Assembly (NCBI RefSeq): GCF_036504375.1
Contig: NZ_DASXVH010000052.1
Coordinates: 1 to 41,565, forward strand
Direction of reading: 5' to 3'
DNA: 41,565 nt
Source: Novimethylophilus sp036504375
GTDB taxonomy: Bacteria > Pseudomonadota > Gammaproteobacteria > Burkholderiales > Methylophilaceae
Part shown: in pieces, positions 33,055-38,948 of the stretch
Numbering within the stretch: position 1 is the stretch's first letter
How the letters are laid out: each line of letters begins with the position of its first letter
Notes under the pieces: model-generated
What the model saw: the letters and a program-made list of their open reading frames with translations, nothing else
Told to the model about the DNA's origin: nothing
Database searches by the model: none
Translations under genes and position numbers: made by a program

Positions 33055-33671
33055 AAACGGTACATCGCCAGGTTGCCCAGTAGGTTGGGCAGCACGCCTA
33101 CGGCCTTGCCGTCCGTCATCACCAGCCGTTCGCTGACGCGAATGCTGTGTTCCGCGCAGAAAGCGTCGAAGTCGTGGATCGTGCACATGTGCACGTTGGG
33201 CGTGTCATACCACTGGTAGGGCAGGCTCTTCGACACCGGCATGCGCCCGACCATGAGTTGCAGGCGGTGTTTCCAGTAGCCGAAATTGGGAAAGGTGACG
33301 ATCACTTCCTTGCCCACGCGCAGCATTTCCAGCACGATGCCTTCGGTCTGGTAGACCGCCTGCAAGGTCTGCGACAGGATCACCACGTCGAACGAATCGG
33401 CTTCGAAGCCGGACAATCCTTCTTCCAGGTTCATCTGGATGACGTTGATGCCGTTTTGGACGCAGGCCAGCACGTTGGCATCGTCTTTTTCCACGCCGTA
33501 GCCGTGCACGTTGAGCGTATCCCGCAGATAGCCCAGCAGCGAGCCGTCGCCGCATCCCAAGTCCAATACCTTGGCGCCCGGCGCGATCCAGCGGGCAATG
33601 GCGGCGAAGTCGCGGCGTTCGGTGGCGGCTTCGGCGAAATGCCGGTGAGCCTGTGCGGGTACGTGGATCAT
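33042..33671 (-). CDS. metW: Methionine biosynthesis protein MetW
   Basis: A 209-residue methyltransferase-fold protein with the SAM-binding motif VLDLGCGDGSLLGYL. MetW is regularly paired with MetX and is needed, or helps, homoserine acylation in several proteobacteria. FPNFGYWKHRLQLMVGRMPV and LPYQWYDTPNVHMCTIHDF are strongly conserved blocks. The start ATG overlaps the metX stop as ATGA, so the two are translationally coupled. Confidence 0.95.
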   Translation of the reverse strand: MIHVPAQAHRHFAEAATERRDFAAIARWIAPGAKVLDLGCGDGSLLGYLRDTLNVHGYGVEKDDANVLACVQNGINVIQMNLEEGLSGFEADSFDVVILSQTLQAVYQTEGIVLEMLRVGKEVIVTFPNFGYWKHRLQLMVGRMPVSKSLPYQWYDTPNVHMCTIHDFDAFCAEHSIRVSERLVMTDGKAVGVLPNLLGNLAMYRFQTA

Positions 33672-34792
33672 TCCATGTTCTCCAGGTAGGCGCGCACCAC
33701 CGCATGGTAATGCGGGTCGGGCATCAGGAAGGCGTCGTGGCCGTGCGCCGCGGTGAGCTCGGCGTAAGTGACCGCCAGTTCGTTGTCCAGCAGCGCCTTG
33801 ACGATTTCGCGCGAACGGGCCGTCGAGAAGCGCCAGTCGCTGGTGAACGAAACCACGAGGAAATCGGCTTTGGCGCGCTTGAGCGCGGCACTCAGGTCGC
33901 CGCCGAAGGCCGCCGCCGGATCGAAGTAGTCCAGCGCCCGCGTCATGCGCAGATAAGTATTGGCGTCGAATTCGCCGGCGAACTTGTCGCCCTGATATCG
34001 AAGGTAGGACTCCATCTCGAACTCGACGTCGAAGCCGTACCGGATTTCGCCATGTTTCAGCTTGCGGCCGAATTTCGCACCCATGGCATCGTCGGAAAGA
34101 TAAGTGATGTGGCCCAGCATGCGCGCGATGCGCAAGCCGCGGCGCGGCACCACGCCGTGCCCGTAGAAATCGCCGTCGTAGAATTCCGGGTCGGTGATGA
34201 TGGCCTGGCGTGCGACCTCGTTGAACGCCATGTTCTGCGCGGTGAGATTGGGTGCGGCGGCGATGACCAAAGCATTTTTCACGCGATCCGGGAAGGTGAG
34301 CGTCCACTGCAGCGCCTGCATGCCGCCCAGGCTGCCGCCCACCACCGCGGCGAAGCGGCGGATGCCGAGGTGATCGGCCAGCTGCGCCTGCGATGCCACC
34401 CAGTCTTCCACCGTGACCACGGGGAAGCGCGATCCCCAGGGCTTGCCTGTCGCCGGGTTGATCGTGGCGGGCCCGGTGGAGCCGTGGCAACCGCCCAGGT
34501 TGTTGACGCCGATGACGAAAAACTTGTCGGTATCCAGCGGTTTGCCGGGCCCTATCATGTTGTCCCACCAGCCGGGGTATTTGTCGTCTTCGCGGTATTT
34601 TCCGGCGACATGGTGCGTGCCCGACAGCGCGTGGCAGATCAGCACTGCGTTGGATCTGTCGGCGTTGAGCGTGCCGTAGGTTTCATACACCAGGTCGTAT
34701 TGTGCCAGCGTCGCGCCGCATTGCAATGCGAGCGGCTTGCTGAAATGCGCGGTTTGCGGGGCGACGATGCCAACAGAGGATAAATCGGACAT
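33668..34792 (-). CDS. metX: Homoserine O-acyltransferase MetX
   Basis: Alpha/beta-hydrolase-fold enzyme that acylates homoserine for methionine synthesis. It has 374 residues; the nucleophile Ser lies in VVGGSLGGMQALQW, and NLGGCHGSTGPA, SDDAMGAKFGRKL and the C-terminal HGHDAFLMPDPHYH supply the rest of the active site. Acetyl-CoA and succinyl-CoA users share this family, so the donor is not certain. The N-terminus MSDLSSVGIVAPQTAHF is normal for the family. No ribosome-binding site is seen before the ATG; TATAAT ends only six bases upstream, so the mRNA may be leaderless. Confidence 0.95.
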   Translation of the reverse strand: MSDLSSVGIVAPQTAHFSKPLALQCGATLAQYDLVYETYGTLNADRSNAVLICHALSGTHHVAGKYREDDKYPGWWDNMIGPGKPLDTDKFFVIGVNNLGGCHGSTGPATINPATGKPWGSRFPVVTVEDWVASQAQLADHLGIRRFAAVVGGSLGGMQALQWTLTFPDRVKNALVIAAAPNLTAQNMAFNEVARQAIITDPEFYDGDFYGHGVVPRRGLRIARMLGHITYLSDDAMGAKFGRKLKHGEIRYGFDVEFEMESYLRYQGDKFAGEFDANTYLRMTRALDYFDPAAAFGGDLSAALKRAKADFLVVSFTSDWRFSTARSREIVKALLDNELAVTYAELTAAHGHDAFLMPDPHYHAVVRAYLENME

Positions 34793-34798
34793 GCGCGG

Positions 34799-34806
34799 AT
34801 TATACT
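34799..34806. promoter_or_regulatory. Overlapping divergent -10 elements for metX and gamma-carbonic anhydrase
   Basis: ATTATACT reads as TATACT on the plus strand (34801-34806) and TATAAT on the minus strand (34804-34799). The start codons lie seven and six bases beyond these boxes, so initiation at the usual distance would fall on or next to each ATG. Neither gene has a Shine-Dalgarno sequence. No good -35 is visible for either direction. Confidence 0.55.
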
Positions 34807-34813
34807 ATGCCTT

Positions 34814-35371
34814 ATGGCACCTGCTTATCCGCTTAATATCATTCCTTATCAAGGCATTTTGCCGCAGATCGGCTCCGGCGTTTACATCCACGCTTCCGCC
34901 GGCGTCATCGGCGACGTCGTGCTGGGCGACGATGCTTCGGTGTGGCCGGGCACGGTAATCCGCGGCGACGTCAATGCCATCCGCATCGGCGCCGGCACCA
35001 ACGTGCAGGATCTGTCGGTGCTGCACGTCAGCCACAAGTCCGAGTGGGACCCCGGCGGCTCGCCGCTCGTCATCGGCAGCAACGTTACCATCGGTCACAA
35101 AGTCATTTTGCACGGCTGCACCATCGGCGACGAATGCCTGATCGGCATGGGCGCCATCGTCATGGACAAGGTCGTGGTCCAGCCGCAAGTGCTGATCGGC
35201 GCCGGCACGCTGGTGCCGGAAGGCCGCGTGCTGGAATCCGGCCACCTCTACCTGGGCAGCCCGGCGCGCAAGATCCGGCCGCTGACGGAGCAGGAGCGAG
35301 GGCGTTTCCTGTATTCGGCAAAGCATTACATCCGTCTCAAAAACAGTTACTTGGATGCGGCCGGCGGCTGA
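34814..35371 (+). CDS. Gamma-class carbonic anhydrase family protein
   Basis: A 185-residue left-handed beta-helix protein of the YrdA/PaaY/CaiE group. Hexapeptide repeats run through about residues 20-140 (VIGDVVLGDDASVWPGTVI). The metal-binding histidines are in VLHVSHKSEW and IGHKVILHGC. Such proteins form trimers and bind zinc or iron, but many show little carbonic anhydrase activity. It is divergent from metX with 21 bp between starts, and no ribosome-binding site precedes the ATG. Confidence 0.9.
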   Translation: MAPAYPLNIIPYQGILPQIGSGVYIHASAGVIGDVVLGDDASVWPGTVIRGDVNAIRIGAGTNVQDLSVLHVSHKSEWDPGGSPLVIGSNVTIGHKVILHGCTIGDECLIGMGAIVMDKVVVQPQVLIGAGTLVPEGRVLESGHLYLGSPARKIRPLTEQERGRFLYSAKHYIRLKNSYLDAAGG

Positions 35372-35374
35372 GTC

Positions 35375-35383
35375 TGCTATAAT
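35375..35383 (+). promoter_or_regulatory. Extended -10 promoter for the 35419 gene
   Basis: TGCTATAAT combines the extended TGn motif with a perfect TATAAT, placed four bases after the stop of the upstream gene. Transcription would begin near 35390, giving a leader of about 29 bases with AAGGA before the ATG at 35419. The -35 region is poor, as is usual for extended -10 promoters. Confidence 0.55.
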
Positions 35384-35418
35384 CCGACACCCGACTCAGC
35401 AATACCCAAGGAATCCTC

Positions 35419-35988
35419 ATGCGTCTCGAAGTTCACCTGCACGGCTACATCTACCTGTGTGAGGGCGTGACGCGGCGCCAGGTCGAAACCGCGATGCGCC
35501 CGCTGTTCGATTACCTGGATGTCGAGAACATGGGAGAAGTGCAAAGCCTGGAAGACAACCAGCCCGGCATCGTCTACCACCAGCGCGACTTCGGCCTGGA
35601 AATCTGCTGCACGCTGGATGTCGGCGGCAGCTTCTTCGCCGCGCTGGAAGGCGCGATGAGCGGCATCGGCCATCTGGCCGAGCAGGGCACCGCGATGGAA
35701 GTGATCCTGTACCACGACGACGGCCGCGACGAAACCCAGCTGATTTTCATCGGCCCCTCCTCAGAAGCCATCTACGACGCCCAGCGCCGGCGCATGGTGG
35801 AGGATGTCACCGGCCTGCTGCGCCGCCAGTTCAGCGAAGCCGGCACCGACGAGGTGGTGAAGCTGATCAACGACCTGTTCCGCCGCGAGCGCGGGCAGGC
35901 GGCCGCTGCTGCAGCAGCGACCGAAGAACCCGACGATTTTCCGACTTCGCAGATGCCGGGGAGCATAGGGCGGAGAAGGTTGCACTGA
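35419..35988 (+). CDS. Conserved hypothetical protein
   Basis: A 189-residue soluble protein, start RLEVHLHGYIYLCEGVTRRQ, with an alpha/beta core to about 155 (TLDVGGSFFAALEGAMSGIG, GLLRRQFSEAGTDEVVKLIN). It looks like a family of uncharacterised betaproteobacterial proteins, but I cannot name its function. The tail is an Ala-rich run followed by EEPDDFPTSQMPGS. It has its own promoter and AAGGA ribosome-binding site, and is followed by a hairpin repeat and a strong terminator. Confidence 0.75.
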   Translation: MRLEVHLHGYIYLCEGVTRRQVETAMRPLFDYLDVENMGEVQSLEDNQPGIVYHQRDFGLEICCTLDVGGSFFAALEGAMSGIGHLAEQGTAMEVILYHDDGRDETQLIFIGPSSEAIYDAQRRRMVEDVTGLLRRQFSEAGTDEVVKLINDLFRRERGQAAAAAAATEEPDDFPTSQMPGSIGRRRLH

Positions 35989-36002
35989 GCGCTGATGTCG
36001 TC

Positions 36003-36034
36003 ATTCCGGGGCCGTCGCAGACGGAACCCGGAAT
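36003..36034. repeat. Dispersed-type hairpin repeat
   Basis: ATTCCGGG (36003-36010) pairs with CCCGGAAT (36027-36034), and inside it CCGTC (36012-36016) pairs with GACGG (36020-36024). The surrounding GTCATTCC...GGAATCCAG text is a form of intergenic repeat common in proteobacteria. It lies between the 35419 gene and its terminator. Confidence 0.6.
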
Positions 36035-36045
36035 CCAGGGAGTTG

Positions 36046-36077
36046 AAAAAGCCGAGGCAACTCGGCTTTTTATTTTT
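36046..36077 (+). terminator. Rho-independent terminator
   Basis: AAAAAGCCGAG and CTCGGCTTTTT form an 11-bp stem with a GCAA tetraloop, followed by TATTTTTG. The A-tract and T-tract on both sides make it suitable for both directions. It ends the transcript of the 35419 gene and separates it from the dinD islet. Confidence 0.88.
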
Positions 36078-36092
36078 GATTGGGTCAAAATC

Positions 36093-36316
36093 AAAACCGT
36101 CGGTCTCGGCCGACAGCCGAGATACTTTCCTTTGCTTGCCCAAAGGAAAGTAACCAAAGCAAAGGGCACCCCGGTGCCACGCCCCCTACGGGGGTTCCCT
36201 GCGCTGCTTCGCCAAGCCGGGCGGCTGCGGAACTCGCTGCGCTCAAACAGTCCTCGCCGAATTCCCCGTCTCGGCTATGCTGCTCGGCGTGGCACAGGGG
36301 AATGGGGTGGGAAGTC
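36093..36316 (+). repeat. Left inverted repeat (about 220 bp) flanking the dinD homologue
   Basis: This stretch matches the reverse complement of 37306-37524 over its whole length, with shared blocks such as AAAACCGTCGGTCTCGGCCG, AAGCCGGGCGGCTGCGGAAC and CTCGGCGTGGCACAGGGGAA. It contains a perfect 12-bp hairpin (36123-36134 with 36141-36152, loop CTTGCC), a GGCACC/GGTGCC hairpin and CCCC-CTAC-GGGG. No protein-coding signal. Together with the reverse copy it fills most of the gene-free stretch from 35989 to 36391. Confidence 0.9.
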
Positions 36317-36358
36317 ATCTGTTGAAGTAATTGAAGCTACAACAGTAATTGATTTATA

Positions 36359-36364
36359 TATAAT
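36359..36364 (+). promoter_or_regulatory. Possible -10 for the dinD homologue
   Basis: TATAAT lies 28 bp before the ATG in an AT-rich stretch. The -35 at standard spacing is poor. Upstream, CTGTTG (36319-36324) and CAACAG (36340-36345) form an inverted repeat, but the spacing is not that of a LexA box (CTGT-N8-ACAG), so SOS control like that of E. coli dinD is not evident. Confidence 0.4.
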
Positions 36365-36391
36365 TCGGCTAACAACCAGAGGGGTGCCGTT

Positions 36392-37234
36392 ATGCAATTG
36401 GAATTCAACCTAGAGCGATTTGAAAATTCGGCTCACCAGAACGGAATCCGTTATTGGATTGCACACGAATTTATGGTTACCCTTGGGTATGAGACGTGGG
36501 CCTCTTTTCAAAACGTAATTAATAAGGCTATGGCTTCTTGTGCTTCGCTAAATGTGCAAATACAAGAAGTTTTTATTCCCGATGTATTCGTCGAAGGAGG
36601 GAAAGAGGTCAGCACCTTTCGCCTGACACGTTTTGGTTGCTTTCTGGTTACCATGCATGCGGATTCAAAGAAGCCACAAGTTGCCCAAGCTAAAACCGTT
36701 CTTGCCGCCATTGCTGATGCGCTAGTAGAGCAGCAAATCCAGAAGGATGCATTGGAACGGATTGAGGTTCGTGATGAACTCAAGGGTGGAGAATCCATAA
36801 TGAGCGGCATCGCTTACCAAGCTGGTTTACAAACAACAGAATTTGGCATTTTCAAAGACGCTGGTTTTCGCGGAATGTACAACCTGTCTTTGCAACAACT
36901 CATTAAGCATAAGGGAGCAACCATAGAGAAGGGCCGCACCCTTTATGATTTCATGGGTAAGACAGAACTGGCTGCCAATCTATTCCGTGTGACGCAAACT
37001 GCTGAGCGCATAAAGAACGTAGGGGCCTCGGGGGTACGTCAGTTAAGTAGCACCGCCCAAGAAGTTGGTAAAGAAGTGCGAAATATCATGCTTAAATCGA
37101 GCGGTATTGCACCAGAGCACCTACCGCTTGATGAAGATATTACGAAAGTAAAGGGGCAGCTTAAATCTGCTGCCAAGGAAATGAAGAAGCTCGACGGCCC
37201 TAAAAAAGCATCTCCTAAAAAGGCCTCTAGGTAA
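36392..37234 (+). CDS. dinD: DinD-like DNA damage-inducible protein D
   Basis: A 280-residue homologue of E. coli DinD (about 274 residues). The N-terminal part (about 15-110) is a BRO/KilA-N-like region (GIRYWIAHEFMVTLGY, FRLTRFGCFLVTMHAD). The C-terminal half has the DinD-specific FGIFKDAGFRGMYN and MGKTELAANLFRVTQTAERI. E. coli DinD is SOS-induced and inhibits RecA filaments; that role is known for the family, not shown here. The end is Lys-rich. A GAGGGG ribosome-binding site precedes the ATG. Lower GC than the neighbours and inverted repeats on both sides mark it as acquired. Confidence 0.88.
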   Translation: MQLEFNLERFENSAHQNGIRYWIAHEFMVTLGYETWASFQNVINKAMASCASLNVQIQEVFIPDVFVEGGKEVSTFRLTRFGCFLVTMHADSKKPQVAQAKTVLAAIADALVEQQIQKDALERIEVRDELKGGESIMSGIAYQAGLQTTEFGIFKDAGFRGMYNLSLQQLIKHKGATIEKGRTLYDFMGKTELAANLFRVTQTAERIKNVGASGVRQLSSTAQEVGKEVRNIMLKSSGIAPEHLPLDEDITKVKGQLKSAAKEMKKLDGPKKASPKKASR

Positions 37235-37305
37235 ACTCAAGGTTGGATATCTGAGCTTGAACTGAGTCAAATCTTGAATAAACACACTCCCAATTGTTCT
37301 TAACG

Positions 37306-37524
37306 GCGACCTACCGCTCCGTTCCCCTGTGCCACGCCGAGCAGCACAGCCGGGCCGGGGAATTCGGCGAGGACTGTCTGCAGCGAGTTCCGCAGCCGCC
37401 CGGCTTGGCGAGCAGCACAGGGGAGCCCGTAGGGGCCGTGGCGCGGGGTGTCTTTTTCTTGCACCGATTTCTTTTGGACAAGCAAAAGAAATCGGTTCGG
37501 TTGTCGGCCGAGACCGACGGTTTT
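37306..37524 (-). repeat. Right inverted repeat (about 220 bp) flanking the dinD homologue
   Basis: Reverse copy of 36093-36316. Its main hairpin is a perfect 14-bp stem (37463-37476 with 37483-37496, 6-base loop). Compared with the left copy the stem differs at four pairs, each changed on both sides so that pairing is kept. The GCCC-CTAC-GGGC hairpin likewise swaps a pair. The gene-free stretch 37235-37595 holds about 70 unassigned AT-rich bases after dinD, this arm, and the small repeat at 37564. Confidence 0.9.
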
Positions 37525-37563
37525 AAGGTTTTAATCCCAAGACAAAACTGCCCCTCACCCCTG

Positions 37564-37586
37564 CCCTCTCCCGCAAGGGGAGAGGG
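37564..37586. repeat. CCCTCTCCC hairpin repeat
   Basis: CCCTCTCCC (37564-37572) and GGGAGAGGG (37578-37586) form a 9-bp stem with a 5-base loop, ten bases beyond the prmC stop. It resembles the CTCTCCC/GGGAGAG intergenic repeats of many proteobacteria and could act as the end of the prmC transcript, though no T-run follows directly. Confidence 0.55.
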
Positions 37587-37595
37587 AGTGGCAGG

Positions 37596-38459
37596 CTACG
37601 GCAACCTCCCCTGCGTCACCCGCATCACTCCCGCCAAATCCGCTCCCGATCCCACCTCCCCAAACCCTGCCTTCCGCAGCAATTTGGCCACCGCCTCTGC
37701 CTGATCGTACCCATGCTCCAGCAATAGCCACCCGCCGCCAACCAGATGTGCCGGCGCCGCGCGCACGATCAACCGAATATCGTCCAGCCCATCCGCGCCT
37801 GAAGCCAACGCCGCAGCCGGCTCGAAGCGCAGGTCGCCCTGCGCCAGATGCGGGTCGTCCGCGGCGATATAGGGCGGATTGCTGACGATGACGTCGAACT
37901 GCTCGCCGGCCAGTGCCGCAAACCAGTGGCTCAAGTGGAATTCGGCATTGCCCGCGCCGAGCTTGCGCGCATTGTCGCGTGCGACTTCCAGCGCGGTGGG
38001 CGAGCTGTCGATGCCGGTCACGCGGGCTTGCGGCCGGTGCCTGGCAATGGCAATGGCGATCGCGCCGCTGCCTGCGCCCATGTCCAGCACGCGGCAGGGC
38101 GTAGTGGGTGGAATGCGCGTCAGCGCGGCGTCGACCAGGGTTTCGGTGTCCGGGCGCGGGATCAGTACCGCGGGCGTGACGCTGAAATCGAGGCCGTAGA
38201 ACTCGCGTTCGCCCAGCAGGTAGGCCACCGGTTCGCCGGCCAGCCGCCGCTGCAGCAATTGCTGGAAAACGGCGGCCTGCGCCGGGGAGGGGATGTCGTG
38301 TTCGTGGGCGATCAGCCAGGCGCGGCTGACGGCGCCGACGGCTTGGCGCAGCAGGGCCTGGGCTTCGATGCGGGCTTCGGCGTCGGGCAGCTGGAGTGCC
38401 TGGGCGATCTGGCGGCGGGCGTTTTGCAAAAGCTGGGCGATGGTGGATGGGGCAAGCAT
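37596..38459 (-). CDS. prmC: Release factor glutamine methyltransferase PrmC
   Basis: Methylates the glutamine of the GGQ motif in release factors RF1 and RF2. It has 287 residues: a helical N-domain (about 1-80) and a SAM-dependent methyltransferase domain with LDMGAGSGAIAIAIA and the substrate motif SNPPYIAADDPHL. EFYGLDFSVTPAVLIPRPDTE precedes it, as in other members. It is usually directly downstream of prfA but is here alone, on the opposite strand, next to the dinD islet. Also known as hemK. Confidence 0.95.
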   Translation of the reverse strand: MLAPSTIAQLLQNARRQIAQALQLPDAEARIEAQALLRQAVGAVSRAWLIAHEHDIPSPAQAAVFQQLLQRRLAGEPVAYLLGEREFYGLDFSVTPAVLIPRPDTETLVDAALTRIPPTTPCRVLDMGAGSGAIAIAIARHRPQARVTGIDSSPTALEVARDNARKLGAGNAEFHLSHWFAALAGEQFDVIVSNPPYIAADDPHLAQGDLRFEPAAALASGADGLDDIRLIVRAAPAHLVGGGWLLLEHGYDQAEAVAKLLRKAGFGEVGSGADLAGVMRVTQGRLP

Positions 38460-38602
38460 GTTGGCTGGGATGGAGTCGATGGCGCAATATTACCTGTATT
38501 GTGGGGGCGGGCGTTGCGCTCGGCGGGGGTTGTGGTTAATCTTGCGGATGCGATGTTTGCATCAGCCCGCAATCCTTCACCGCGACCCCAAGGAGAATGG
38601 AA

Positions 38603-38935
38603 ATGACCGACGGCATCACCCCCAATGACAAGAATATTGCTGTGCTGACCCATCTTGGCGGCATCTTTTTCGGCTTCATCCCGGCGCTGGTGGTCTGGCT
38701 GCTGAAGAAGGACGACAGCCCTTTTATCGGCGGGCAGGCGCGCGAGGCGCTGAACTTCCAGGTCACGGTGCTGATCGGTTATGTCGTCGCCTGGGTATTG
38801 GCCTGGGTACTGATCGGATTTTTGCTGCTGCCGGCAATTTATGTCGCCAATCTGGTCTTATGCATACTGGCGGCAGTCGCCGTCAGCAAAGGCGAAGACT
38901 ACCGTTATCCGTTGGCGTTGCGTTTAATCAATTAG
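38603..38935 (+). CDS. DUF4870 small membrane protein
   Basis: A 110-residue inner-membrane protein with two or three helices and the DUF4870 layout: NIAVLTHLGGIFFGFIPALV, then LLKKDDSPFIGGQAREALNF, then a longer hydrophobic hairpin. Function unknown in the family. The ATG at 38603 is preferred to one two codons earlier because AGGAG (38591-38595) is then seven bases upstream. It is 13 bp before prlC and probably co-transcribed. Confidence 0.85.
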   Translation: MTDGITPNDKNIAVLTHLGGIFFGFIPALVVWLLKKDDSPFIGGQAREALNFQVTVLIGYVVAWVLAWVLIGFLLLPAIYVANLVLCILAAVAVSKGEDYRYPLALRLIN

Positions 38936-38948
38936 GAATTTTTACTGC

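Noticed and set aside
33672..34568. N-terminal extension of metW into metX
   Set aside because: The frame is open only because of high GC; it overlaps the whole metX catalytic region in another frame, and MetW normally starts at the ATG that overlaps the metX stop.
36319..36345. LexA/SOS box upstream of the dinD homologue
   Set aside because: The inverted repeat CTGTTG...CAACAG has a 15-base spacer, whereas a LexA site needs CTGT-N8-ACAG. SOS control is not supported.
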